NCBI RefSeq assembly: GCF_050389775.1
Contig: NZ_CP177144.1
Location: 1,240,001 to 1,304,000 of the forward strand
Length of the DNA: 64,000 bases
Source of the DNA: Marinibacterium sp050389775
GTDB taxonomy: Bacteria; Pseudomonadota; Alphaproteobacteria; Rhodobacterales; Rhodobacteraceae
Direction of reading: 5' to 3'
Translations under genes and position numbers: made by a program
The notes under the pieces: generated by a model
What the model was told of the DNA's origin: nothing
The model's input: only the letters and a program-made list of their open reading frames with translations
Database searches by the model: none
In this document: positions 36,908 to 44,577 of the stretch, piece by piece
How positions within the stretch are numbered: position 1 is the first letter of the stretch
Layout of the letters: each line of letters begins with the position of its first letter

Positions 36908-37735
36908 ATGACCCTTCGCATTGCCATCGTCGCCGATATCCACCACGGCGCGCCGTCCCACACCAAGCGCGGCGACACCGCCTTGCCCCTGCTGGCCCGT
37001 TTCGCCGATTTCGTGGCCCGGGAGGCGCCCGACCTCGTGCTCGACCTGGGCGACCGGATCTCGGACGTGGATGCCGCGACCGACGAGCGGCTCGAAACCG
37101 AGGTGGCCGAGGTCTTTGCCCGGATCGACGTGCCGGTGCACCATGTCTGCGGCAACCATGACCGCGACCATCTCGATGTGTCCCGAAACGAGGCCATCCT
37201 TGGCCAGGCCCTGGCCAGCGAGGTTCTGGATATGGGCCAGTGGCAGATCGCCCTGTGGCGGGCCGATGCGCGGATCTGGCGGGGTGAGGATCACCGGGGC
37301 TTCCGCCTGCCCGAAACCGACCTGCTGTGGCTGAGCCGCATGGCCCAGGCGGCGGAGAAACCGACGCTGGTGGTCAGCCACGTGCCGGTGTCGGGCCATG
37401 CCCAGACCGGCAATTACTATTTCCAGCGCAGCCCGCAATATTCGACCTATCCCGAGGCCGCCCGGGCGCGGGACGCGCTCGCCCAGGCCCGCGTGCCGCT
37501 GGCCTGTCTCGCGGGTCACGTGCATTGGAACACGGTGACGCAGGTCGATGGCATTGCCCACATGACCCAGCAATCGCTGACCGAAAGCTTTACCACCCAG
37601 GGCCACCCGGCCGAGGCCTGGGGCCTGATGACCCTGGACGAGACGATCCACTGGCAGGTCTTCGGCCGGGACCCGTTCGAGGCCCGCATCACCCCCCGGG
37701 CGGCCCGCTGGACCCCGCCGCTGATGCCGTTCTGA
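36908..37735 (+). CDS. Calcineurin-like metallophosphoesterase
   Basis: A 275-residue enzyme of the binuclear metallophosphoesterase fold. All metal motifs are present in order: D10-x-H12 (VADIHHG), G-D49-R (LDLGDR), G-N83-H84-D85 (CGNHDRDH), the VSHVPVSGH His, and GHVHWN. No signal peptide, so it is cytoplasmic. The family includes phosphodiesterases such as GpdQ-like glycerophosphodiesterases and cyclic-nucleotide enzymes. Placed between the binding-protein and ATPase genes of an uptake operon that begins with a HAD phosphatase, it likely cleaves a phosphodiester of the imported compound. Confidence 0.88.
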   Translation: MTLRIAIVADIHHGAPSHTKRGDTALPLLARFADFVAREAPDLVLDLGDRISDVDAATDERLETEVAEVFARIDVPVHHVCGNHDRDHLDVSRNEAILGQALASEVLDMGQWQIALWRADARIWRGEDHRGFRLPETDLLWLSRMAQAAEKPTLVVSHVPVSGHAQTGNYYFQRSPQYSTYPEAARARDALAQARVPLACLAGHVHWNTVTQVDGIAHMTQQSLTESFTTQGHPAEAWGLMTLDETIHWQVFGRDPFEARITPRAARWTPPLMPF

Positions 37736-37743
37736 GGCCCGTC

Positions 37744-39894
37744 ATGATCACGCCCCCACCTCGGTCCGCCGCCGCCCCGGCCCCCGTGCCTGGCACCCTG
37801 TCCACGCCTGTGCCCGCCGATGCCCCGGCCTCGGTGCCCGGCGTCCTGTCCGCTCCGGTGGGGGCCGCTGCCCAGGCCTCCATGCCTGGCATCGTGTCTG
37901 CCCCCGTTCGAGCCTCTGCCGTGGACCCTGTGCCGGATGCCCCGTCCGCTGTGCATACAGCCGCCCCGGCTCCCGTGCCCGGCATCATGTCCGGCCGCGT
38001 GGGTGCCACCGTCCCGGCCCCTTTGCCCGGTGCCATGTCCGCCTCTGTGCATGCCGCTGCCCTGGCCCCCGTGCCCGGCGCCATGTTCACGCCCGTGCCT
38101 GCCGCCGCATCGGGCCACATGGCTGGTACCACGCACACTCGCGTGGGTGCCGCCGCACTGGCCCCCATGCCTGGTATCACACACGCACCCACCGCTGACG
38201 GCCCGGCCCGCGGCCCGGCCGATCCGCCGTTCGAAACCCCGGTACTGTCGGTCAAGACCCTGTCGGTGGCCTTCGGGTCCCACTTGGCCGTGCGCGATCT
38301 GTCCTTCGACATCCATGCCGGCGAGACCCTGGCCCTGGTCGGGGAATCCGGTTCGGGCAAATCGGCCACGGCCCTGTCGGTCATGCGCCTGATCGAACGC
38401 GAGGGCGGGCGGATCGCGGGCGGGCAGATCCGGCTGGGCCGCGCGGCGCCCGTCGACCTGGCCGGGCTGGCCGACCGCCAGGTCCAGGCCCTGCGGGGCA
38501 ACCGGATCTCGATGATCTTCCAGGAGCCGATGACCTCGCTCAACCCGGTGATGCGCATCGGCGAGCAGCTGGCCGAGGTGCTGCGCCGCCACCAGGGCCT
38601 GTCGCGCGTCATGGCCCTGGCCGCGGCCGAAGAGGCGCTGGACCAGGTGCGCATCCCCGATCCGGCCCGCCGCCTGCGCCAGTATCCCCACGAGTTGTCG
38701 GGCGGGCTACGCCAGCGGGTGATGATCGCCATGGCCCTGGCCTGCCGGCCCGAGGTGCTGATCGCCGACGAGCCGACAACGGCGCTGGACGTCACGACCC
38801 AGGCCGAGGTGCTGAAGCTGCTCAAGGGCCTGCAGGCCCGGCTGGGCATGGCCGTGCTGTTCATCACCCATGACATGGGCGTGGTGGCCGAGATCGCCGA
38901 CCGGGTCTGTGTCATGCGCCATGGCGTGACCGAGGAACAGGCCCGGGTGGGCGATCTGTTCAGCCGGCCGCGCTCGGACTATGCCCGGGCCCTGATGGCC
39001 GCGACGCCCCGGCTGGGCCAGGCCGCCTTGCGCCCGCCCGTGGCCCCGGCCAGCCCGGCGGTGCTGCAGGTCCGCGACCTGAACAAGGCCTTTCACCAGG
39101 GCGGCGGGCTGGCCGGCCGGCGCAGCACGACCCAGGCCGTGCGCGACGTGTCCTTCGACCTGCATGCCGGTGAGACCCTCGGGCTGGTCGGCGAATCCGG
39201 CTGTGGCAAGTCGACCCTGTCGCGGGCGGTCATGCGGCTGGTCGAACCCGACAGCGGGTCTGTCCTGCTGGCCGGCAAGCCGTTCACCGGCCTGGGCGAG
39301 GCCGCCCTGCGCCAGGCCCGGGGCGATCTGCAGATGGTCTTCCAGGATCCCTTTGCCAGTCTCAATCCCCGGATGAAGGTCGCGGACCTGGTGACCGAAC
39401 CGGCCTACCTGCACGATGGCATCACCGGCCCGGCCCGCCGGGCCCTGGCCGGCGCGCTGCTCGACAAGGTGGCCCTGCCGGCCGATGCGGCCGATCGCTA
39501 TGTCCACCAGTTCTCGGGCGGCCAGCGCCAGCGGCTGTGCATCGCCCGGGCGCTGTCGGTCTCGCCCAAGGTCATCATCGCCGACGAGGCGGTCTCGGCG
39601 CTGGACGTGTCGACGGCCGCGCGGGTGATCCGGCTGATGCAGGACATCCAGGACGAGCTGGGCGTGGCCTTTCTGTTCATTTCGCATGACATTGCCGTGG
39701 TGGAACGGGTCAGCCACCGGATCGCCGTGATGTACCGCGGTGAAATCGTCGAGATCGGGCCGACCGACGAGGTGCTGCGCCGTCCGCGCCACGAGTATAC
39801 CCGGCGGCTGCTGGCCGCCGTGCCCGCGCCGCTGCCCGGCGGGCGGGGAGCCCTGGTGCAGGACCCGGTGCGCGACCCGGTTCCGGCGGGCTGA
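37744..39894 (+). CDS. Fused double ABC ATPase of oligopeptide importer (DppD-DppF), with N-terminal repeat extension
   Basis: A protein of 716 residues if translation begins at ATG 37744, eight bases after the previous stop. Residues 13-153 are a Pro/Ala-rich 16-residue repeat (separate entry) with no counterpart in normal Dpp ATPases. Two complete nucleotide-binding domains follow: first Walker A GESGSGKS at 200-207 with signature LSGGLRQRVM; second GESGCGKST with FSGGQRQRLC and ADEAVSALD. Fusion of the two ATPases is common in alphaproteobacteria. The core could alternatively start at a downstream Met or GTG near residue 150, since no good ribosome site is visible at 37744. It powers the DppB/DppC importer upstream. 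Confidence 0.85.
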   Translation: MITPPPRSAAAPAPVPGTLSTPVPADAPASVPGVLSAPVGAAAQASMPGIVSAPVRASAVDPVPDAPSAVHTAAPAPVPGIMSGRVGATVPAPLPGAMSASVHAAALAPVPGAMFTPVPAAASGHMAGTTHTRVGAAALAPMPGITHAPTADGPARGPADPPFETPVLSVKTLSVAFGSHLAVRDLSFDIHAGETLALVGESGSGKSATALSVMRLIEREGGRIAGGQIRLGRAAPVDLAGLADRQVQALRGNRISMIFQEPMTSLNPVMRIGEQLAEVLRRHQGLSRVMALAAAEEALDQVRIPDPARRLRQYPHELSGGLRQRVMIAMALACRPEVLIADEPTTALDVTTQAEVLKLLKGLQARLGMAVLFITHDMGVVAEIADRVCVMRHGVTEEQARVGDLFSRPRSDYARALMAATPRLGQAALRPPVAPASPAVLQVRDLNKAFHQGGGLAGRRSTTQAVRDVSFDLHAGETLGLVGESGCGKSTLSRAVMRLVEPDSGSVLLAGKPFTGLGEAALRQARGDLQMVFQDPFASLNPRMKVADLVTEPAYLHDGITGPARRALAGALLDKVALPADAADRYVHQFSGGQRQRLCIARALSVSPKVIIADEAVSALDVSTAARVIRLMQDIQDELGVAFLFISHDIAVVERVSHRIAVMYRGEIVEIGPTDEVLRRPRHEYTRRLLAAVPAPLPGGRGALVQDPVRDPVPAG
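37780..38202 (+). repeat. 48-bp repeat encoding nine 16-residue Pro/Ala/Val units
   Basis: Residues 13-153 of the reading frame divide into nine units of 16 residues (one of 15, the last of 14), for example APVPGIMSGRVGATVP, APLPGAMSASVHAAAL and APVPGAMFTPVPAAAS. The shared pattern is xPxPGxxSxxVxAxAx. The units are diverged in sequence but hold their period, so insertions have been multiples of three: a sign that the frame is, or was, translated. Confidence 0.8.
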
Positions 39895-39906
39895 TCCCGG
39901 CCGGGC

Positions 39907-41247
39907 TCAGGCCGGCAGCAGGACCGTGGCGCACAGCCCGCCGCGCTCGCCGTTGGCCAGCGTGATGCGGCCGCCATGCGCCAGGATGATGTTGCGCGCG
40001 ATCGACAGGCCCAGCCCGGCGCCGCCGGTGTCCAGGCTGCGGCTGTCCTCGCCCCTGACAAAGGGTTCGAACATGGCGTCGAGCCGGTCGGGCGGGATGC
40101 CCGGCCCGTCGTCCTCGATGCGCACCCGGGCGTTGTCGCCCTGCCGGTCGAGGGTGATGCGCGCCGCCCCGCCATAGCGCAGGGCATTGTCGACGAGGTT
40201 GCCGAAGGCCCGGCCAAGCGCCACCGGCCGGCCGCGCAACGTCAGCGGCCCGGGGGCGCCCGGCCCGGCCCAGGTCGCGCCGCGATCCTCGACCAGCCGG
40301 GCCAGCAGGGCCGCCAGGTCGACCGGGGAGACCGCCTCGCCGTCGCCGGCGCCCTTGGCATAGGAAATCAGCCCGTCGGCCATGACGGTCATCTCGTCCA
40401 GGGTGCGGATCATCGGCCCGGCCTCGTCCTCGTCGAGCAGTTCGGCCCGGATGCGCAGCGAGGTGATCGGCGTGCGCAGGTCATGGCCGAGCGCGGCGAT
40501 GGTGCGCATGCGCTCGGCGTCGAACCGCGAGATGCGGTCCTGCATGTCGTTGAAGGCCGCGGCCGTGTCGCGCAGCTCGCGCGGGCCGGTTTCGGGCAGG
40601 CGCACGCCGCGATCCCCATGGCCGGCGGCCCGGGTCGCCCGGGCCAGCCCGGTCAGCGGCCGGGTCAGCCGGCGCAGGAACAGCCAGGACACGCCCAGCA
40701 CGGCCACCAGCGACAGGCCGAGCAGCAGCAGGAACAGGTCGTCGTCCAGCCCCGGCCCGCCGGCCTTCATCCGCCGGGCGACCAGGTTCAGCCATTGCGG
40801 CGGGCCGCCGGGCACGTCCAGCCGGATCGACATGGTCACGGTCTCGAAGACATGGTCGCCGTCGCCCCGGTGGCGGGCCGGGCGCTGCTGGATCGCCGCG
40901 CGCAGCTCGCGGCCGGGCAGGGCCTCGGCCAGGGCCTGGGTCAGCGCCCGCGAGCGGGGGCCGCCGGGCGCCTCGCGCACCAGCGGGCCGGGATCGACCG
41001 ACACCCGGGTCGTGCGGGTCGAGGCATCGCGGGCAATCGCCCGGCGGGCGGCGGGGTCGACGGCCTCGAAGGCCGGCACCAGCGACACGATGCGCTCCAT
41101 CTCGCGTTCTTCCATGGCCTCGCGGTCCAGCCGCAGCCGTTCGACCGACAGGATGGCCAGCGCCGCCAGGTTGGCCGCGATCAGCGCGGTGGCCAGCAGC
41201 AACAGGAACCGCCCCGCGAGGCCCTCGGGGAGAAGCCGGGCGATCAT
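39907..41247 (-). CDS. EnvZ-type sensor histidine kinase
   Basis: A 446-residue membrane kinase. TM1 is about residues 10-30 (FLLLLATALIAANLAALAIL), a periplasmic domain of about 130 residues follows, then TM2 (LFLLLLGLSLVAVLGVSWLF) and a HAMP linker. The phosphoacceptor is ALGHDLRTPITSLRIRAELL; the ATP-binding boxes are GNLVDNALRYGG, EDDGPGIPPD and GGAGLGLSIARNI. The ATG at 41247 overlaps the response-regulator stop as ATGA. The partner is the OmpR-type regulator upstream, and the divergent EF-hand gene is the probable target. The periplasmic domain is rich in Arg and acidic residues, but its stimulus is unknown. Confidence 0.92.
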   Translation of the reverse strand: MIARLLPEGLAGRFLLLLATALIAANLAALAILSVERLRLDREAMEEREMERIVSLVPAFEAVDPAARRAIARDASTRTTRVSVDPGPLVREAPGGPRSRALTQALAEALPGRELRAAIQQRPARHRGDGDHVFETVTMSIRLDVPGGPPQWLNLVARRMKAGGPGLDDDLFLLLLGLSLVAVLGVSWLFLRRLTRPLTGLARATRAAGHGDRGVRLPETGPRELRDTAAAFNDMQDRISRFDAERMRTIAALGHDLRTPITSLRIRAELLDEDEAGPMIRTLDEMTVMADGLISYAKGAGDGEAVSPVDLAALLARLVEDRGATWAGPGAPGPLTLRGRPVALGRAFGNLVDNALRYGGAARITLDRQGDNARVRIEDDGPGIPPDRLDAMFEPFVRGEDSRSLDTGGAGLGLSIARNIILAHGGRITLANGERGGLCATVLLPA

Positions 41248-41960
41248 GCCGGGGTGACCTCGGCGGCCAGCATGTAGCCGCCGCCCCATTCGGTGACGAT
41301 CAGCACCGGCGCGGCGGGGTCGTCCTCGATCTTGCGGCGCAGCCGGCTGACGGCATTGTCGATGGCCCGGTCATAGGCCTTGGCATCGCGCCCGGCGGTC
41401 AGGTCGAGCAGGCGTGCCCGGCTGAGCACGCTCAGCGGATGGTCGGTGAAGATGGCCAGCAGGCGGTTCTCGCCGCTGGTCAGCTCGACGGTCCGGCCGT
41501 CGTCATGGCCCAGCGTGCGCGTCGCCGGGTCATGGGTCCAGCCGGCAAAGCGGCGCCGGTCGGTCGGCGCGGCGGCCTGGGGTTCGGGCATGCGGCGCAG
41601 CACGGCCTTGATCCGGGCCAGCAATTCGCGCGGGTTGAACGGCTTGGTCACGTAATCGTCGGCGCCCAGTTCCAGCCCGACGATGCGGTCGGTCTCTTCG
41701 GTCATGGCCGTCAGCAGGATGACCGGCGGGCCGTCATGGGCGACCAGCCAGCGGCACAGGCTCAGCCCGTCCTCGCCGGGCATCATGATGTCGAGCACGA
41801 CCAGGCTGATGCGCGTTTCGTCCAGCAGCCGCCGGGCCTCGCCGGCATTGGCGGCCAGCTGGGTGCGATAGCCCTGCTTGCGCAGGTACTGGCCCAGCGG
41901 CTCGCGGATGTCGCGGGCGTCGTCGACGATCAGGATCTGGGGTTGCGGCTGTTCCGTCAT
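41244..41960 (-). CDS. OmpR-family response regulator
   Basis: A 238-residue regulator. The receiver domain has ILIVDDARDIREPLGQYLRK, the phospho-acceptor Asp in LVVLDIMMPGEDGLSLCRWL, and Lys in DDYVTKPFNPRELLARIKAV. The winged helix DNA-binding domain includes LTSGENRLLAIFTDHPLSVL, SRARLLDL and DRAIDNAVSRLRRKI. It is coupled to the kinase by a four-base overlap. It diverges from the EF-hand gene across 236 bases that contain two CGCGACA repeats exactly 10 bases apart, typical of OmpR-family dimer sites. Confidence 0.95.
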   Translation of the reverse strand: MTEQPQPQILIVDDARDIREPLGQYLRKQGYRTQLAANAGEARRLLDETRISLVVLDIMMPGEDGLSLCRWLVAHDGPPVILLTAMTEETDRIVGLELGADDYVTKPFNPRELLARIKAVLRRMPEPQAAAPTDRRRFAGWTHDPATRTLGHDDGRTVELTSGENRLLAIFTDHPLSVLSRARLLDLTAGRDAKAYDRAIDNAVSRLRRKIEDDPAAPVLIVTEWGGGYMLAAEVTPA

Positions 41961-42019
41961 GGGGGCTCCCGGGGTCTGTCACAGGGAAATAGCGGGTTTG
42001 GCCCGGTCGGTTCCAGTGC

Positions 42020-42090
42020 CGCGACAGGGCGCGTGGCAGGAAGTTTGTCGCAAGATGTATCAGCCGGGCGCCCCGCGACAGGTCGCGACA
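42020..42090. promoter_or_regulatory. CGCGACA repeats, candidate OmpR-type regulator sites
   Basis: CGCGACA occurs at 42020-42026, 42074-42080 and 42084-42090, the last two exactly one helical turn apart. An inverted TGTCGC lies at 42046-42051. Direct repeats with 10-base spacing are the usual target of OmpR-family dimers. Their position between the two-component genes and the EF-hand gene suggests that both directions are controlled. Confidence 0.6.
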
Positions 42091-42196
42091 AAACCGGGCC
42101 CGGGCTGACACACATCGCCGGACGCGCTGCCTTAGATGTCTGTCACCGGGGCGGACAAGCCCCGCCGGACAAAGAGCCATCGAAAGGAAGAGGCAA

Positions 42197-42841
42197 ATGA
42201 AAACCAAGCGCATTCTCCCCATTGCCGCCGTTGTCGCCGCCATGATCGGGGCCAGCGCCGCCGTCGTCACCGCCCAGGATGCCGACACCCAGGCCCAGAC
42301 CGCACCGCAGGTTGTCCAGCCGGTGGACGGCGAGGCCCAGGCCGGCCCGCGCGGCGACCACGGGCCGCGCCACGGCAAGCGCGGGCCGGAAGGCGTCTAC
42401 CGCGTGCATGGCGACCGCGACCACGACGGCCGGCACGAGCGGGGCGACCGCGACCGCGACCGGGGCGAGCGCCACGGCCACGGCCCCCGGGGCGGCATGT
42501 TCGGCCCGCGTGGCGGCTCCGAGATGATGATCTCGCTGTTCAACCAGGTCGATGCCGATGGCGACAAGACCGTGACCCAGGACGAGATCGACACCTTCCG
42601 CGCGGCCAAGGTCGGCGAGGTCGATGCTTCGGGTGACGGCGCCCTGTCGATTGAGGAATTCGACACGCTCTACCGCGAATTCACCCGGTCGCGCATGGTC
42701 GACATGTTCCAGGACTTTGACGCCGACGGCGACGGGGTGATCAGCCCCGAGGAAATGGACGCCCGGTTCGGTGGCGTGGTCGACCGGATGGACCGCGACG
42801 GCGACGGCGTGCTGAAGCTGCAGCCGCGCAAGGGCGGCTGA
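42197..42841 (+). CDS. Secreted EF-hand calcium-binding protein
   Basis: A 214-residue exported protein with a signal peptide (KTKRILPIAAVVAAMIGASA ... TAQ). Residues about 50-100 are low-complexity Arg/Asp/His/Gly, a possible metal- or polyanion-binding linker. Three full EF-hand loops follow: 119-130 (DADGDKTVTQDE), 143-154 (DASGDGALSIEE) and 175-186 (DADGDGVISPEE). A fourth loop at 199 (DRDGDGVLKL) is cut short by the C-terminus. AGGAAGAGG precedes the ATG. It diverges from an EnvZ/OmpR-type pair and is probably its target. A strong terminator follows. The role, perhaps calcium buffering or sensing in the periplasm, is inferred. Confidence 0.87.
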   Translation: MKTKRILPIAAVVAAMIGASAAVVTAQDADTQAQTAPQVVQPVDGEAQAGPRGDHGPRHGKRGPEGVYRVHGDRDHDGRHERGDRDRDRGERHGHGPRGGMFGPRGGSEMMISLFNQVDADGDKTVTQDEIDTFRAAKVGEVDASGDGALSIEEFDTLYREFTRSRMVDMFQDFDADGDGVISPEEMDARFGGVVDRMDRDGDGVLKLQPRKGG

Positions 42842-42873
42842 GCCGGCCGGGCCGACACGCCGGCCACATGAAG

Positions 42874-42914
42874 AACGCGCCCGCGGGACCTCCGCGGGCG
42901 CGTTTGGTGCTTTT
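42874..42914 (+). terminator. Rho-independent terminator of the EF-hand gene
   Basis: AACGCGCCCGCGG (42874-42886) and CCGCGGGCGCGTT (42892-42904) form a perfect 13-bp stem with loop GACCT, followed by TGGTGCTTTT. It lies 32 bases after the EF-hand stop codon. Confidence 0.9.
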
Positions 42915-43427
42915 GGGGTGTGGGCGTGACGACGGGTTTGGTGAACGATCTGGCGACCGGGCCGGGGCGGCCAGCCTGGCGTCAGAGCCGGGTTGGTCTG
43001 TTTGAGGCTTGGGCGGATTGGCCGGTTTGAAAGTGGGTTCGACCAGCCGGCTTGTGGACCGGCCGGGGCGGTCGGGTCGGTCGGACTCGGGCGGGGCGGT
43101 CGGTTGACTTGACGATGGGGCCGGCGTGCCGAGTGGATCGGCGTGCCGCGCGGGGCGGGCGATGCCTCGAAGTGGCTGGCCGTTGTGGGTGCGCTGGCCG
43201 ACGGGCCTGTGTCCTGAAACGTCCTGGGTCATGGCTGCCCCCCGCCGCCGGGCCTGCCCGTTTCCGCGACGTGACGGGCTGTCGGCGGGCGGGGTTGCCG
43301 GCCGGGGGTGGTGCTGTTCTTGACAAAATCACTCTGGAAATCTAGGCCGGGGCCAGAAAGCTGTCCCGTACCGGTGTCCGATGCGTGCCAAAGCGTGGTT
43401 GTGCAGGGTGTGCAGGCGGGATCAGCC
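42915..43427. other. Intergenic region upstream of the siderophore locus
   Basis: About 510 bases with no supported gene. It contains imperfect GGGGCGGTCGG repeats near 43064-43100 and low-complexity G/C/T text that looks like decaying sequence. TTGACA at 43320-43325 with a poor -10 (TCTAGG) is the best promoter candidate for the siderophore genes. The surrounding AT-richer patch (43318-43345) is the likely site of iron regulation, but I could not match it to a named iron-box with confidence. Confidence 0.4.
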
Positions 43428-44567
43428 ATGATCTGCCCCGAGGATTCCCCGCCGGCCGCCCGGCCTGCGGAACGTGTCCCAGCCTTGATGGATATCCCGA
43501 TGACGGTGACGACGCCGATTCCCCTGACCAGCGACGCAATCCTGCCCGGCGTGTCCTACGACGCCCTGCGCATGACCATCCGGCACCTGGCCGACAGCGG
43601 CCTGATGACCGTCGAGGACGACAGCGACGCCCGGCTGCAGGTCCGCACCGCGCTGGGGCAGGGGGTCTTTCTGCCCGCGGGCAGCGGCGTCAAGGTCACG
43701 CTGGAGGCCATGCGCCCGGACCAGCTGCAGACCCTGCGTTCGCGCCTTGTCGAGCGCCTGACCGAAGCCGCGCCCGAGGCCGCTGCCCAGCTGCGCTGGT
43801 CGGATGCCGCCGAGATCGGCGGTCAGCCGGCCAATTTCCGCCTCGTGACCGTCGAAGAGGCCCGTCCGCTGGGCGGGGCGTTCTTCCGGGTGCGTATCTC
43901 GGCGGTGGATTTCGCGCTGTTCGACGAGGACTCGATTCATTTCCGCCTGCTGCTGCCCGCGCCCGAGCTGGCCGAACCGGCCTGGCCCTGGATCGCCGAG
44001 AACGGGGCCACGCGCTGGCCCGGCGGCGACGAGGCCCTGCACAAGCCGGTCTATACCGCGCGCCGGGTCGATGCGGCGGCGGGCGAGATGACCTTTGACG
44101 TGTTCATCCATGACGGTGGGCGGGTGACCGACTGGGTCCGGGCGGTGCGCCCGGGCACGCAGGTCGGGCTGATCGGCCCGGGCGGCGGAGGCATCCCGGC
44201 CACCCGCGACATCCGCATCTTTGGCGACGAAACCGCCTTTCCGGCCATTGCCCGCATCGTCGAGACGCTGCCGGCCGAGGCCCGGGGCGAGGTCACGCTG
44301 GTCTGCGAGGACGGGGCCGATTGCGCCTATCCGATCCCCGATCACCCCGGGCTGGCCGTGACCTTCCTGCGCCGCGACGAGGCGCCCGGGCTGGCCGAGC
44401 TGGCCATGGCCGAACGGGCCGGCTGGACATCGCGCTTCCTGTGGCTGGCCGGCGAAAAGGCCGATGCCCAGGCCGTGCGCGCGGCCTTCAAGGCCGACGG
44501 GGGCGATGCCGATCAATCCTATATCGCGGCCTATTGGAGCCGGCCGCGCGCGACACGCGGGGCCTGA
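43428..44567 (+). CDS. Siderophore-interacting ferric reductase (SIP family) with DUF2218-like N-terminus
   Basis: About 379 residues. The N-terminal 100 or so (LADSGLMTVEDDSDARLQVR) resemble the small DUF2218 domain. The rest is a siderophore-interacting flavoprotein: FFRVRISAVDFALFDEDSIH as the FAD-binding barrel, a short acidic middle, YTARRVDAAAGEMTFDVFIH, GPGGGGIPATRDIRIFGDET as the NAD(P)H domain, and YIAAYWSRPRATRG at the C-terminus. Such enzymes reduce ferric siderophores in the cytoplasm to release iron. ATG 43428 has GGCGGGA upstream; ATGs at 43488 and 43500 are alternatives. It heads the hydroxamate-type siderophore locus, 10 bases before the AraC regulator. Confidence 0.85.
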   Translation: MICPEDSPPAARPAERVPALMDIPMTVTTPIPLTSDAILPGVSYDALRMTIRHLADSGLMTVEDDSDARLQVRTALGQGVFLPAGSGVKVTLEAMRPDQLQTLRSRLVERLTEAAPEAAAQLRWSDAAEIGGQPANFRLVTVEEARPLGGAFFRVRISAVDFALFDEDSIHFRLLLPAPELAEPAWPWIAENGATRWPGGDEALHKPVYTARRVDAAAGEMTFDVFIHDGGRVTDWVRAVRPGTQVGLIGPGGGGIPATRDIRIFGDETAFPAIARIVETLPAEARGEVTLVCEDGADCAYPIPDHPGLAVTFLRRDEAPGLAELAMAERAGWTSRFLWLAGEKADAQAVRAAFKADGGDADQSYIAAYWSRPRATRGA

Positions 44568-44577
44568 GCGCGCCAGC

